Of a stretch of DNA of 64,000 nucleotides, positions 27,235 through 38,271 are shown piece by piece. The translations under genes and the position numbers were made by a program. Source of the DNA: Paenibacillus hexagrammi (GTDB lineage Bacteria; Bacillota; Bacilli; Paenibacillales; NBRC-103111). Where the stretch lies: contig NZ_CP090978.1 in assembly GCF_021513275.1 (NCBI RefSeq), positions 3,348,001-3,412,000 of the forward strand, in the 5' to 3' direction. A model generated the notes under the pieces. The model was not told where the DNA came from, did no database searches, and saw only the letters and a list, made by a program, of their open reading frames with translations. The stretch's first letter is position 1. Each line of letters starts with the position of its first letter.

Positions 27235-28545
27235 CGATGATGAAGGACGAAGAATAATTCCTGAATCCTGCAGCATCCATTCAATAAAGCATCCATAACC
27301 GCTGGTAGGGTCGTTGACAAATACATGGGTAACCGCTCCGATCATTTTACCGTTCTGAATAATCGGGCTGCCGCTCATCCCTTGAACGATACCACCTGTT
27401 TTTTCAAGCAGGCGAGGATCTGTGATTTTGATTACCATGCCTTTGGTTGCTGGTGTATCCTGTTTGGATACATGAACTACCTGAATATCGAATTTCTCGA
27501 CTTTCTGACCTTCTACGACTGTATAAATTTGTGCGGGTCCTTCTTTGACTTCTTCAGCAAAAGCCACTGGGATAGCATCCTTCTCAAGACTATGATCCGG
27601 TGCAGCATACATTTTGCCGAAAATCCCGAAGGCCGTATTTTTCTCGATATTTCCAATCACTTTACTGTCCTTGTATAAAGTTGCTCGCTTCTCTCCTGGT
27701 TCACCATTATGGCTCTTAGAAATGGAGGTGACGTTCGAATACACGATATCTCCAGCGCCAACAATGATTGGGGTCTGGGTATCCATATCCGTAATGACAT
27801 GGCCCAGAGCGCCATATACACCCTGATCCGGGGCATAATAGGTTAGGGTACCTACACCTGCGGCGGAATCTCGGATATAAAGCCCAAGACGATAAGCCTT
27901 GTCCACAACATCAAAGGCAGGCTGAAGCTTTAGTTGAATTTCTTCATTATTGCGGCGAATCGTAAGATCCAGTGGGGTTTTGCTTTCACCTGCTTTGGCT
28001 ACAAGATCTGCAACCTTGCTGACGTCCTTGGATTCCTTACCGTTAATTTTTGTAATAAGATCACCAACTTGAATCTTGGCTTCTTCTCCCGGTGAAACTT
28101 TTTGGTCTTGGGCAACAGAAACCAAATGATGACCTACAACCAAAATACCGGCAGACTTAATCTTCACTCCGATCGTTTGCCCGCCTGGAATCACTTTAAG
28201 ATCAGGCACGACATTCACTTTCACTGTTTTGATCGGAATGGTTCCGAATAACTTGACTTTCATCTCGGTTTGTCCGGAATGATCGGATTGCAAGGAAATC
28301 GGGTCTTGAAGATTAACCTGAAATGAGTGCTGGGCATTACCGTTGACCTTCACGATATCAGGGTCATTAATGGTGACTTGCGCGTTAACCGGCATCGTCA
28401 ATTGGAGCTGCTTTCCTTGCCCGCTGAATAAACGGAGTTCTTGAGGAAAAGAGGCAAAGCTTTGGAAAGGTGCGGACACACTGACCAAACAAACGAAGAA
28501 GACGAGCAAGAGTCCAATCAATCTTTTTCTTTTGCTGGATTGCAA
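27217..28545 (-). CDS. spoIVB: SpoIVB serine peptidase
   Basis: 442 aa. Forespore-secreted PDZ-domain protease that signals to SpoIVFA/BofA and triggers pro-sigma-K processing. N-terminal membrane signal (LIGLLLVFFVCLVSVSAPF), PDZ region near residues 110-200, and the S55 peptidase domain with the Ser in VQGMSGSPII near residue 397. TTG start after AAAGGAG. Lies between recN and spo0A, the standard location. Confidence 0.96.
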   Translation of the reverse strand: MQSSKRKRLIGLLLVFFVCLVSVSAPFQSFASFPQELRLFSGQGKQLQLTMPVNAQVTINDPDIVKVNGNAQHSFQVNLQDPISLQSDHSGQTEMKVKLFGTIPIKTVKVNVVPDLKVIPGGQTIGVKIKSAGILVVGHHLVSVAQDQKVSPGEEAKIQVGDLITKINGKESKDVSKVADLVAKAGESKTPLDLTIRRNNEEIQLKLQPAFDVVDKAYRLGLYIRDSAAGVGTLTYYAPDQGVYGALGHVITDMDTQTPIIVGAGDIVYSNVTSISKSHNGEPGEKRATLYKDSKVIGNIEKNTAFGIFGKMYAAPDHSLEKDAIPVAFAEEVKEGPAQIYTVVEGQKVEKFDIQVVHVSKQDTPATKGMVIKITDPRLLEKTGGIVQGMSGSPIIQNGKMIGAVTHVFVNDPTSGYGCFIEWMLQDSGIILRPSSSESKAS

Positions 28546-28662
28546 CTACTTCACGCTCCTTTACACTTCCTGAGCTTCGACGAACAGCTTCGTCAAATGC
28601 GTACCTATAAGTTAACCCCTCTCACCATGTTTTATAACTGAAAATGATAACTGTTTAAACTT

Positions 28663-30390
28663 TTATATCCTTTGTTTCTTCTCATTAGCTAACGCAATCA
28701 TTTCTTGGGCATGATGAAGCGTCGTATCCGTCACTTCCACACCGCCAAGCATCCTCGCCAATTCTTCGGTTCTACCCGCTTCGCTTAAATCGGTTACGCG
28801 CGTGAACGTGCGGCCTTGGTCTACTTCCTTGCGAATTTCAAAATGCACATCCGCCATGCAGGCTACCTGAGGCAAATGGGTAATTGAAAACACTTGGCAG
28901 CTCCGCGATAAAACAGACATTTTCTCTGCAATGGCTTGCGCCGCGCGACCGCTGACTCCTGTATCAACTTCATCGAAGACAAGGACAGGAATCTGATCAA
29001 TACGAGCAAAAATGGCTTTCATCGCGAGCATGATTCGTGAAAGCTCCCCTCCTGAGGCGATTTTGCTCAGTCCCCTCAAAGGCTCTCCCGGATTCGGAGC
29101 CATCATAAATTCGATCTGGTCAATACCTTCTCTTGAAAAACGAACCTTACTGCCGCCTACCTCGATGCCCCGTTCATCATGGGTTCGTTCGATATGTACA
29201 CGGAACTGAGTTCGCTCCATCTGAAGATCACGCAATTCTAGCTCGATTTGGGCAGCCAGCTGCTGCGCCAATTGTTTACGAACGTCCGATAGATCTACGG
29301 CCGCGGCGGCAAGCTTCCTTTCTTGCTTGGACAACTGATCCTCGAGCCTGCGAATATGCTCGTCTTTGTTTTCGATCGTATCGACTTCTCGCTTGATTTT
29401 ATCCAGATAGGCCAGCATCTCCGGGATATTCTCCCCATATTTTCTCCGTAAAGAAGAAAGTGAATCCAAGCGCTCTTCAATAAAATCAAGTCTAGCCGGA
29501 TTGAACTCAATCTCATCACGGTAATCTCTAATTTGATACGCAGCATCTTCCAATTGGTAATAAGCGGACTGTGCTTGCTCTAGTACTGGGTTCAGCTTGA
29601 CTGGGTCCAAGTGGGCAATATCCTGTAATCTGTGAATCGCCTTGTTAATGGCATCTAAGCCCCGATTCGTGCCATAAAGCAAATCATAAGACTCTGATGA
29701 GCTCTGATAGAGCTTCTCGGCATTGGCAAGCTTGCGTTTTTCTTCCGCGAGAACCTCATCTTCACCTGGCTTTAGCTTGGCGGAAGAGAGTTCCTCAATC
29801 TGAAACCGGTACAGATCAAGCATTTGCAGCGCCTGCTTGCTAGTCTCCTGCAAATCCTTCAATTCCTTATGAAGCTGCATATATTGATCATACGCTTCCT
29901 GATAAATCGTTTTTGCGTGGCGAATTTCATCTTCCCCGAATAAATCAAGCGAATGAATATGCTCATCTACCTTAAGAAGCGATTGATGCTCATGCTGGCC
30001 GTGTATATTAACCAGGCTTTCGCCTGCTTCCTTCAACATCGTTAAATTCACAAGCTGACCGTTCATGCGGCTGGAGCTTTTTCCAGAAGACGTCACTTCA
30101 CGTCTAATAATTAAATGTTCATTGGATTCCGCCTGAATTCCTAATTTCGAAAGCGTTTGCCAAACCGGATGATCGGAAGGGAGATCGAACATGGCTTCAA
30201 TCTCTGCCTTATCTTCCCCATAGCGAACCAAATCGGACGACCCTCTGCCGCCCACTATCAGAGTAAGCGCATCAATAATAATGGATTTTCCTGCACCGGT
30301 TTCCCCCGTTAACACGTGAAAGCCTTCTTTAAAGTGAATATGTACATGCTCTACAACCGCTAAATTGCGAATCGACAGTTCCGTTAACAT
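28663..30390 (-). CDS. recN: DNA repair protein RecN
   Basis: 575 aa SMC-like ATPase recruited to DNA double-strand breaks. Walker A in LTGETGAGKSI near residue 30, central coiled-coil arms (roughly 160-350), signature LSRIMLAMKA and Walker B VLVFDEVDTGVSG near residue 470. Located between argR and spoIVB as in Bacillus. Confidence 0.97.
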   Translation of the reverse strand: MLTELSIRNLAVVEHVHIHFKEGFHVLTGETGAGKSIIIDALTLIVGGRGSSDLVRYGEDKAEIEAMFDLPSDHPVWQTLSKLGIQAESNEHLIIRREVTSSGKSSSRMNGQLVNLTMLKEAGESLVNIHGQHEHQSLLKVDEHIHSLDLFGEDEIRHAKTIYQEAYDQYMQLHKELKDLQETSKQALQMLDLYRFQIEELSSAKLKPGEDEVLAEEKRKLANAEKLYQSSSESYDLLYGTNRGLDAINKAIHRLQDIAHLDPVKLNPVLEQAQSAYYQLEDAAYQIRDYRDEIEFNPARLDFIEERLDSLSSLRRKYGENIPEMLAYLDKIKREVDTIENKDEHIRRLEDQLSKQERKLAAAAVDLSDVRKQLAQQLAAQIELELRDLQMERTQFRVHIERTHDERGIEVGGSKVRFSREGIDQIEFMMAPNPGEPLRGLSKIASGGELSRIMLAMKAIFARIDQIPVLVFDEVDTGVSGRAAQAIAEKMSVLSRSCQVFSITHLPQVACMADVHFEIRKEVDQGRTFTRVTDLSEAGRTEELARMLGGVEVTDTTLHHAQEMIALANEKKQRI

Positions 30391-30406
30391 GCTTTCCCCT
30401 AAGCTT

Positions 30407-30854
30407 CTATGATAAAAGTGACATCATTTGATTTACAAAGGATTGGCTTTGATCTTTACCGCGGCAAATAACAAGAATGGTGTCATCTCCACCAATTGTT
30501 CCCATTACTTCGGTCCACTCCAGATTATCAATGAGCGCGCAAATCGTATTTGCCGTTCCTGGCAAACATTTCATGACAACCAAGTTATCTGTAAAATCTA
30601 CACTGACAAAATGATCGCTGAGCGCCCGGCGAAGCCTGCATCGGGTTATATCGTTGGTCGGCCGGCATCGAATATTTGTAGCGCCCATCGTCTAATGGGA
30701 CCTTCATTAGGTGCAATTCCTTAATATCTCTGGAAACCGTTGCTTGTGTGACATGAAAGCCCGCAGCACGCAAAGACTCCACCAGCTCATCCTGCGTTTC
30801 GATCTCATGATTCGTTATGATTTCTCTTATCTTCACATGTCGTTGACCCTTCAT
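30407..30854 (-). CDS. argR: arginine repressor ArgR/AhrC, frameshifted
   Basis: 149 aa after repair. N-terminal winged HTH ([29 protein letters not shown]) and C-terminal arginine-binding/oligomerisation domain ([27 protein letters not shown]). The frames meet at 30634-30638, where YNPMQ should run into [10 protein letters not shown]; two bases appear to be missing. Regulates arginine metabolism. The gene is core and usually intact, so error is more likely than loss. Confidence 0.9.
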
Positions 30855-30856
30855 GC

Positions 30857-31312
30857 TTACACCTCTATATGAAACTTGATTTTTTTGATTCTACGCTGAT
30901 CCAAATCGACATAGAGTACACCGGCAGCTTCGGGATAGATCAGGCTGTATGGCAGCAGCATGTCCCTAACGGCGCTTCCTGTCATCTCCAGCGGCCTTCT
31001 CTCGCGCGCCAGCTTCACGATGTACACTTCTTCATCCTGCTGTACGAAGTAGTCAATGAAGTAACGGCTTTCGAGCTGCTCATGATCATTAATAATCATC
31101 GTAATCGGAACCTTCGCTTTCCCGGCAACAATATCAAAACCGGCCCCCTCCAAAAGCTCCACAGCTTCATCCTGCGTGACCTCAGCAGACGATTCCGGTA
31201 ATGGAAAGCGTCTCCTTCTTGGCGTATACAGCCAGCTTCTGAAGCGTATGAACATATATCCCATGACGATGATCAGAATCAGTAAAATGACTGAAATGTC
31301 TCCCTTTTCCAA
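30857..31312 (-). CDS. membrane-anchored protein between argR and tlyA, unknown function
   Basis: 151 aa. One N-terminal membrane helix ([15 protein letters not shown]), then a soluble domain ([35 protein letters not shown]). Spaced two bases from argR, hence probably cotranscribed. I know of no function. Confidence 0.75.
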   Translation of the reverse strand: MEKGDISVILLILIIVMGYMFIRFRSWLYTPRRRRFPLPESSAEVTQDEAVELLEGAGFDIVAGKAKVPITMIINDHEQLESRYFIDYFVQQDEEVYIVKLARERRPLEMTGSAVRDMLLPYSLIYPEAAGVLYVDLDQRRIKKIKFHIEV

Positions 31313-31414
31313 TCGTTTTCACCTCGCCATAGTATTCGCGGATACAGCGATGAAATCCTTTTTCGAACAAAAAACCCATCTCTGGGCCGCGCCGTTGTCG
31401 GAGTCAAGATGAGT

Positions 31415-32242
31415 TTATTTGCCCTGTAGTCTCTGAGATTCTAGAACAGTTGCTTTTATCATAGCTTCTTTGTCGCCTTCCAGCACATCGGTATCTTCTG
31501 AATTGCATGTCCAATAGGCCAAGAATTCAACATTCCCTTCGCCGCCGGTAATAGGAGAATAAGTAAGACCTTTTAGCCTGAAGCCAGTCTCGTCCGCAAA
31601 CGATAGCACCGACTGTAAGACCTCTTCATGAACCTTAGCATCCCGAACGACACCAGACTTGCCGACCTTCTCTCGACCTGCTTCAAACTGAGGCTTAATC
31701 AGCGCAACCACACTGCCTGCATCTTGAAAAATGTTCTTGAGCGGCGGCAAAATGATGCGGAGCGATATAAACGACACATCAATGGAAGCGAACGTAGGCG
31801 GAGGACCGGCTAAATCCTCTCTCGTCGTAAAGCGGAAGTTGGTTCTTTCCATGACATGGACCCTTTCATCATTGCGGAGGGACCAATCCAACTGATTATA
31901 ACCAACGTCGATGGCGTACACATAAGAAGCGCCGTTCTGCAACGCGCAGTCCGTGAAGCCCCCTGTAGAAGAGCCGATATCGAGCATAACAGCATCCTTG
32001 ACATCAATACCAAATACTTTAATGGCCTTCTCCAGCTTCAGTCCGCCTCTGCTGACGTATGGGTGAACGGCTCCTTTGACCTTAAGCGCAGCTGCCCGGC
32101 TGATCTTCATTCCGGCCTTATCTACCGGTTCTTCATTCGCAAAAACAAGGCCTGCCATAATGGCGGCCTTGGCTTTTTCTCTGCTTTCAAAATATCCTTG
32201 CTCGACTAACAATACGTCGATTCTTTCTTTATCGGATGACAT
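31415..32242 (-). CDS. tlyA: TlyA/YqxC family rRNA methyltransferase
   Basis: 275 aa. N-terminal S4 RNA-binding domain (RIDVLLVEQGYFESREKAKAAIMAGLV motif region) and FtsJ-like SAM domain (MLDIGSSTGGFTDCALQNGA, IDVGYNQL). TlyA proteins 2'-O-methylate rRNA; some are annotated as hemolysins. Between argR region and dxs, standard for Bacilli. Confidence 0.93.
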   Translation of the reverse strand: MSSDKERIDVLLVEQGYFESREKAKAAIMAGLVFANEEPVDKAGMKISRAAALKVKGAVHPYVSRGGLKLEKAIKVFGIDVKDAVMLDIGSSTGGFTDCALQNGASYVYAIDVGYNQLDWSLRNDERVHVMERTNFRFTTREDLAGPPPTFASIDVSFISLRIILPPLKNIFQDAGSVVALIKPQFEAGREKVGKSGVVRDAKVHEEVLQSVLSFADETGFRLKGLTYSPITGGEGNVEFLAYWTCNSEDTDVLEGDKEAMIKATVLESQRLQGK

Positions 32243-32283
32243 AATGATGCTAAGCTCCTCGTTCCATATACTGTCAAGCGTTG

Positions 32284-34170
32284 TTACGCACGCTGGCGTT
32301 TGCGCGGCAAGGAAGCCTTAACCTCAACCATGAGATGCTGTACGGTCAGTCCGACTTCTTCCCTTTGTTCTTTCACGGAGCCGTGCTCAACAAAATAATC
32401 AGGCACGCCCATCAATTTCACTTGCTGATTAACTACGCCTTTTTCCGCATAAAACTCCATGACGGAGCTTCCAAAGCCGCCTTGGATGGCGCCTTCTTCC
32501 ATCGTAATGATCGGCATACCGATTTCGGCCAGCTCAAGCAGATAGGCTTCGTCAATCGGTTTAATGAATCGAGCATTGACTACTCGGAGCTGAATGCCTT
32601 CCTTGGCCAGCAATTCTGCTGCCTCTTCCGCAATCTGCACCATAGGACCCACTGCAAGAACCGCAACATGATCTCCATCACGAACGGTCTCCCAGGTTCC
32701 AATCGGAATAGCCGTCGGCGTTTCTTCCGTGCTTGCTCCCGTTCCGTTAATCCTAGGGTAGCGGTATGCAATCGGACCCTCATTATATTCAAGCGCTGTC
32801 TGCATCATATTCCGCAGTTCACGCTCATCCTTCGGCATCATCAGCACCATGTTGGGCAGCGTTCTCAAGAAAGGTATATCATACACACCTTGATGCGTCT
32901 CCCCGTCAGGACCAACAAATCCTGCTCGATCAATCGCAAACATCACATTCAGCTTCGGTCGGCAAATATCATGTACCACCTGATCGTACGCCCTTTGAAG
33001 GAATGTGGAGTAAACGGCGTACACCGGTTTCAAACCTTCGCTCGCAAGACCCGCGCATAAAGTCGCAGCATGCTGTTCAGCAATACCAACATCAATCATG
33101 CGATCCGGAAAACGCTTGGCAAACTTTAGAAGTCCGGAGCCTCCAGGCATAGCTGGTGTTACGGCAACGATTCTTGAATCTTTTTCCGAGAGTTCAATCA
33201 GCGTATTGCCAAAAACTTCCGTATACATCGGATGACCGACTGCTTTTAGCATCTGACCGGATTCAATCTTATAGGGACCCGCACCATGCCAGGATAACGA
33301 ATCCTTTTCCGCTGGTGTATAGCCTTTTCCTTTGGTAGTGACGACATGAACGAGAACAGGTCCGTTCACTTTCTCCGCTTGCTTCAGCGTTTCCAGCAAT
33401 ACCGTCAGATTATGTCCGTCTACAGGACCGATGTACGTAAAACCCAGTTCTTCGAACCATACACCGTTCAGCACAAAATATTTCAGACTGTCTTTCAGCT
33501 TCTCCGCTGTTTTGGCCAGCGTTCCGCCGATCGCAGGAATTTTCTTTAGTAAGTGCTCCAATTCTTCCTTAGCTTTCAAGTAATGACGATCGGAGCGGAT
33601 CTTGCTTAAATAGTTGTGAATAGCACCGACGTTCGGTGCAATCGACATTTCGTTGTCATTCAAGATGACAATTAAATTTTTCTTTTCGTGGCCGATATGA
33701 TTCATGGCTTCTAAAGCCATACCGCCTGTAATCGCTCCATCGCCGATCACGGCAACTACTTTGTTGTGCTCACCTTTCAGATCGCGGGCCATCGCCATTC
33801 CCATAGCTGCCGAGAGTGAGGTGCTGCTATGACCGGCCTCCCACACATCATGCTCGCTTTCAGAGCGCTTGACAAACCCGCACAAGCCTTTATATTTACG
33901 AAGCGTATCGAATCGGTCCTTACGGCCGGTTAAAATTTTGTGTACATATGCCTGATGACCTACGTCAAAAATCAATTTATCATACGGGCTGTGGAACAGG
34001 GTATGTAAAGCAATAGTCAGCTCAACCACACCTAAGTTAGGCGCTAGGTGTCCACCTGTCACGGACAGCTTCTCGATCAGAAACTGACGGATCTCTCCTG
34101 CCAATTCCTCAAGCTCCGCTATGGATAACCGCTTTAAATCCTCAGGTTGATTGATTTGTTCGAGCAGCAC
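32284..34170 (-). CDS. dxs: 1-deoxy-D-xylulose-5-phosphate synthase
   Basis: First enzyme of the MEP isoprenoid pathway; condenses pyruvate and glyceraldehyde-3-phosphate with thiamine diphosphate. Motifs [28 protein letters not shown] (ThDP/Mg) and the transketolase-type C-terminal domain with [14 protein letters not shown]. Start GTG 34170 follows GCGAGGAAA and yields [12 protein letters not shown] as usual; an ATG at 34215 has no ribosome binding site. 628 aa. Sits beside ispA, the next isoprenoid gene. Confidence 0.95.
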   Translation of the reverse strand: MLLEQINQPEDLKRLSIAELEELAGEIRQFLIEKLSVTGGHLAPNLGVVELTIALHTLFHSPYDKLIFDVGHQAYVHKILTGRKDRFDTLRKYKGLCGFVKRSESEHDVWEAGHSSTSLSAAMGMAMARDLKGEHNKVVAVIGDGAITGGMALEAMNHIGHEKKNLIVILNDNEMSIAPNVGAIHNYLSKIRSDRHYLKAKEELEHLLKKIPAIGGTLAKTAEKLKDSLKYFVLNGVWFEELGFTYIGPVDGHNLTVLLETLKQAEKVNGPVLVHVVTTKGKGYTPAEKDSLSWHGAGPYKIESGQMLKAVGHPMYTEVFGNTLIELSEKDSRIVAVTPAMPGGSGLLKFAKRFPDRMIDVGIAEQHAATLCAGLASEGLKPVYAVYSTFLQRAYDQVVHDICRPKLNVMFAIDRAGFVGPDGETHQGVYDIPFLRTLPNMVLMMPKDERELRNMMQTALEYNEGPIAYRYPRINGTGASTEETPTAIPIGTWETVRDGDHVAVLAVGPMVQIAEEAAELLAKEGIQLRVVNARFIKPIDEAYLLELAEIGMPIITMEEGAIQGGFGSSVMEFYAEKGVVNQQVKLMGVPDYFVEHGSVKEQREEVGLTVQHLMVEVKASLPRKRQRA

Positions 34171-34257
34171 GCTTGTTTCCTCGCTTTCCGTGTTCAAATC
34201 CTTGGATTGCACCATTATAACACAAAATGGGTTCCACGATGTAATATTGGTATTTTC

Positions 34258-35163
34258 TTAGTGATCTCTTTGCATCAAGTAATCGGCAAGCTGCAGCAAG
34301 CGGTCTGGATTCGGCAGTTTGGCTGCTAGCAGAGCCTGCTTGCCCTCATCGGTCAATTGCTTCACTTTCTTCTCCGAAGCCTCGATTCCGATAAAAAACG
34401 GGTACGTCACCTTCTGCTGCTTTTCATCGCTTTTGACTGGCTTGCCCAGCTTCGCCTCATCCCCGACAAGATCAAGAATATCATCCTGGATTTGAAATGC
34501 GAGTCCAATGCAAAGGCCGAATTGGCTTAGCGCATTCATTTGCTCTTCGGATGCCCCGGCGATATGTCCACCAGCGCGTAGAGAAAAGATAATGAGATCG
34601 CTTGTTTTATGAGTATGGATATACTCTAGTTCCTCCAGCTTCGTGATTCCCTGCTCGCCCAGCATATCCGCCGCCTGACCGCCAACCATGCCTCGTGCTC
34701 CCGCATATTCAGAGAGCTCTTCTGTAATAGCAAGTACTCGATCGGCAGCGATACCATACACCTTACGTGCTTGAGCTATGCTGTAGAATGCATGGGTCAG
34801 CAGGGCGTCGCCTGCAAGTATGGCCATTGCCTCGCCGAACACCTTGTGATTCGTCAGCTTGCCTCGACGGTAATCATCGTTGTCCATGGCTGGTAAATCA
34901 TCATGGATGAGGGAGTAGGTATGAATCATCTCAATGGCGCAAGCAACAGGAAGAGCCGCTTCCCTTGGGCCGCCAAGCGCTTCGGCTGCGGCCAGCACAA
35001 GAATGGGACGCAGTCTTTTGCCGCCTGCCATTAATGAATACTGCATGGACTCCCGCAGCTGAGCCGGAACCTGCCACTCGCCTGGCAGAGCCTCCTGCAA
35101 AGCCGCTTCCACATTTTTTGCTTCTTCCGTTATGTAATCGCGTAAAGTGCTTGTGTTATTCAA
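34258..35163 (-). CDS. ispA: farnesyl diphosphate synthase (polyprenyl synthetase)
   Basis: 301 aa. Makes geranyl/farnesyl diphosphate. First Asp-rich motif HDDLPAMDND near residue 88 and second DDILDLVG near residue 225, KRLRP near residue 53. It overlaps xseB by eight bases; with dxs it supplies prenyl units. Confidence 0.96.
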   Translation of the reverse strand: MNNTSTLRDYITEEAKNVEAALQEALPGEWQVPAQLRESMQYSLMAGGKRLRPILVLAAAEALGGPREAALPVACAIEMIHTYSLIHDDLPAMDNDDYRRGKLTNHKVFGEAMAILAGDALLTHAFYSIAQARKVYGIAADRVLAITEELSEYAGARGMVGGQAADMLGEQGITKLEELEYIHTHKTSDLIIFSLRAGGHIAGASEEQMNALSQFGLCIGLAFQIQDDILDLVGDEAKLGKPVKSDEKQQKVTYPFFIGIEASEKKVKQLTDEGKQALLAAKLPNPDRLLQLADYLMQRDH

Positions 35164-35416
35164 CCGAATTCCCCTTATCGTCCAAGGCCGGTTGAAATGG
35201 CTTGCGAACCACGCCCGCGCTTCCTTCCACCAGCATCTCGATTTTCTTCTCGACCTGTTCCAGCTTCAAACCGCATAAATGGGACAGACGCACACCTTCT
35301 TGATAAAGCTCGATCGCTTTTTCCAGAGGAACGTCACCGCTTTCCAGCTGCCCGACAATACGCTCGAGCTGTTCCATCGCCTGCTCAAAGCTGACTTCCG
35401 TTTCACTGCTTGACAT
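35156..35416 (-). CDS. xseB: exodeoxyribonuclease VII small subunit
   Basis: 86 aa from the ATG behind GGAGGAAA. Helical FEQAMEQLERIVGQLESGDVPLEKAIELYQEG is diagnostic of XseB, which binds XseA to form ExoVII. Overlaps xseA upstream and ispA downstream. Confidence 0.94.
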   Translation of the reverse strand: MSSSETEVSFEQAMEQLERIVGQLESGDVPLEKAIELYQEGVRLSHLCGLKLEQVEKKIEMLVEGSAGVVRKPFQPALDDKGNSVE

Positions 35417-36772
35417 CGTTGTTTTCCTCCAATCCCCTAACATGGCAGTCCAGCCGGCCGTCGACCAGCCTGATCTTAATTACATCCCCGACCTGTACTT
35501 GTCGGGTTGAGCGGATCAGCTTCTTCTCCGACTCGTCATACGCGAGATTGTAGCCCCGCTGCATGACCTTCAGCGGGCTTAGGGCGTCCAGCTGACGGAC
35601 GCCGGATTGCCACTCCTGCTTCTTCAAGCGCAGGAGGGTCTGCATGGCCGTGAGCATGCGGCGGTTAGTCGATTCCAGCCGCTCCGCGGCAAGCACGGCC
35701 TGCTCTTTGGGATTGAAGCTGGATAGCTTGCGCTCCAGCCTCATATGACGTTCGGCAGCGCGCGTCAGCCGCTGCCGCATCTTGTAACCGAGCTGCTCCG
35801 CCAGCCGGTCGAGCCGTTCCGCAGGCTGCATGAGCAGCTGCCTGCGCGGGTTGGTCAGGAACGGGGAGCGCTTCGCGCGCTCCAGCCGTTCCTGCTTGCT
35901 GCGCAGCTGCTGAAGCAGGCCATTGTGCAGCCTCTGCACATGCTGCGACAGCTGCTGCTTCAGCTCGAGGTGGTGCGGCACCGCGAGCTCCGCCGCCGCC
36001 GTAGGCGTCGGCGCTCTGAGATCGGCGACGAAGTCCGCGATCGTGAAGTCCGTCTCGTGGCCGACGGCCGAGATGACGGGAATCGCGGAGGCGGCAATCG
36101 CCCGCGCGACCGCTTCCTCGTTGAACGCCCAGAGCTCCTCAAGCGAGCCGCCGCCGCGGCCGACGATGAGCACGCAGGCTTCACCGAGCCTGTTCATCGC
36201 TTCGATCGCCTTGACGATCGAAGGAGCCGCTTGATCCCCCTGTACCAGTACTGGATACAGGAGGATCGGCACCGCCGGGTAGCGCCGCTGCAGCGTGATC
36301 ATAATATCACGCACAGCAGCCCCCGTCGGAGACGTGATTACGCCAATCGCACGTGGAAACCGAGGTATCGGTTTCTTGCGCTCCGGCGCAAACAGTCCCT
36401 CGATTTCGAGCTTCTTCTTCAGCTGCTCGAACGCTAAGAACAGGCTGCCGATGCCGTCCGGCTGCATCGATGTAATATAGAACTGATAAGCGCCATCGCG
36501 TTCATACACCGAAATATTGCCGCGGGCGATAACCCGCATGCCTTCCTTCGGCCTAAACGCCAGCCGCTGATTATGTGAAGCGAACATGATGCTTTTGAGC
36601 CGCCCGTCCGCATCCTTTAAGGTAAAGTACATATGTCCGCTGGAATGGTGTGTGAAATTCGATATTTCCCCCGAACCCACACATCCTGAAGGCGTGAATC
36701 GCCTTCCAACGCAAGCTTAATATACCTGTTCAAATCTTTGACGGAAAAAACCTTGGCTTCCTGTCTGTTCAT
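35403..36772 (-). CDS. xseA: exodeoxyribonuclease VII large subunit, frameshifted
   Basis: About 456 aa after repair. The N-terminal OB fold starts at ATG 36772 (MNRQEAKVFSVKDLNRYI and on) and shifts in a C5 run at 36668-36672. One more C restores VRGEISNFTHHSSGHMYFTL. The catalytic core (TSPTGAAVRDI, GRGGGSLEELWAFNEE, SAVGHETDFTIADFVAD) and C-terminal coiled-coil arms are intact. Probably a homopolymer error. Confidence 0.92.
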
Positions 36773-36781
36773 AGTCAAGCG

Positions 36782-37648
36782 TTACACGCCCACATTCGCC
36801 TTGGCAGCGCGCCCAGCCGCATCCACGGTATTGCGAAGCAGCATCGTGATCGTCATCGGACCCACACATCCTGGAACAGGAGTAATGGCAGAAGCTACTT
36901 CCTTCACCGCCTCAAAATCTACGTCCCCTGTTAATTTGCCGTCAGCCGGCCGGTTCATCCCGACATCAATGACCACCGCGCCAGGCTTCACATGGTTCGC
37001 TTTGATCAGATGAGCTTTACCAACAGCAACTACGAGAATATCCGCTTGCTTCGTAATTTCTTCCATATTCGGTGTACGAGAATGTACGACCGAGACCGTC
37101 GCATGCTCACGCAGCAGCAGCATGGCCATCGGCTTGCCGACAATGTTGCTTCGACCCACGACGACGGCATGCTTGCCAGCGATCTCCACACCGGTACGTT
37201 TCAATATTTCAATGACACCTTGAGGTGTGCAGGGCTTCATGCCGTCTTTTCCAATCATCAAATTCCCTACATTCACAGGGTGGAAGCAATCCACATCCTT
37301 GGCTGGATCGATTTCGTCTACAACAGCCTCTTCATCAATATGCTTAGGCAAGGGCGATTGTACCAAAATGCCATGAATTCGACTGTCAGCATTAAACTTA
37401 TGAATAAGAGCAATTAAATCCGCTTGAGTCGTATTCTCAGACAAGCTATGTACTTCGGAATAGATACCAACGTCATCACAAGACTTGGCTTTGTTTCTTA
37501 CATACACTTGCGAAGCAGGATCTTCTCCAACGATCACAACAACCAAGCCAGGCTGATTACCCTGCGCAGTTAAAGCGGCGACATCCGCTTTGATCTCCTC
37601 ACGAATTGAGCTTACGAGTTCTTTCCCATTAATCACTTGTCCGGACAT
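36782..37648 (-). CDS. folD: bifunctional methylenetetrahydrofolate dehydrogenase/cyclohydrolase
   Basis: 288 aa from ATG 37648 (GGAGGGGGAG upstream). Interconverts 5,10-methylene-, methenyl- and formyl-THF. Motifs VVGRSNIVGKPMAMLLL (NADP) and PVPGCVGPMTITMLL near the end. A longer in-frame form to 37693 is less likely. Confidence 0.96.
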   Translation of the reverse strand: MSGQVINGKELVSSIREEIKADVAALTAQGNQPGLVVVIVGEDPASQVYVRNKAKSCDDVGIYSEVHSLSENTTQADLIALIHKFNADSRIHGILVQSPLPKHIDEEAVVDEIDPAKDVDCFHPVNVGNLMIGKDGMKPCTPQGVIEILKRTGVEIAGKHAVVVGRSNIVGKPMAMLLLREHATVSVVHSRTPNMEEITKQADILVVAVGKAHLIKANHVKPGAVVIDVGMNRPADGKLTGDVDFEAVKEVASAITPVPGCVGPMTITMLLRNTVDAAGRAAKANVGV

Positions 37649-37697
37649 GATGGACTCCCCCTCCATGAATAAAGAAATATGAATGAATATCAAACCA

Positions 37698-38159
37698 TTA
37701 GTTCGCAGATTTGCTTTTCAATTGATCGACTTCTTTGATCATCTTACCGAGAACGCCATTCACGAATTTGCCAGATTCGTCGGTCCCGTAGTGCTTGGCC
37801 ATATCAATCGCCTCATTGACGACTACCTTAGGCGGCACTTCTTCTGAAGCATAAACCATTTCGAATACAGCCAAACGAAGCACTTCGCGGTCAATTCTGG
37901 ACAAACGATCCATTTGCCAGCCTTTCAAATACTCCTCAAGCGCCTCATCAATTTGGACTTTATGATGAATGGTTCCCTCTACCAGCTCATAAATATAATC
38001 GGACGGAATTTTCTCCTTGCCGATTTCAAGATCAGCTTCATTGTCCTGCTGTGCTTCTTGAATACAAATTTGAACGGCCTCTTTCGGGGTCGTGTCTGCA
38101 TTCATTTGAATTTGATACAAGCTTTGTAAGGCTAATTCCCTAGCAACTCTGCGTTTCAT
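37698..38159 (-). CDS. nusB: transcription antitermination factor NusB
   Basis: 153 aa helical protein that joins NusE and boxA RNA in rRNA antitermination. RRVARELALQSLYQ at the N-terminus and VVNEAIDMAKHYGTDESGKFVNGVLGK at the C-terminus are conserved. Directly upstream of folD. Confidence 0.95.
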   Translation of the reverse strand: MKRRVARELALQSLYQIQMNADTTPKEAVQICIQEAQQDNEADLEIGKEKIPSDYIYELVEGTIHHKVQIDEALEEYLKGWQMDRLSRIDREVLRLAVFEMVYASEEVPPKVVVNEAIDMAKHYGTDESGKFVNGVLGKMIKEVDQLKSKSAN

Positions 38160-38271
38160 TTATGTCCTCCTAAGCTGAATTTGCAACGATAGGGTCCAGC
38201 TTCCCTTTTCTTCTAGTATACGTCATTCTTGAATGAATCCAAACAAAAAATCCAAGGAATATCCAAGGATT

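Noticed and set aside
35745..36437. 230-codon plus-strand frame over xseA
   Set aside because: Antisense to a conserved nuclease in GC-rich DNA; Arg-rich composition typical of shadows.
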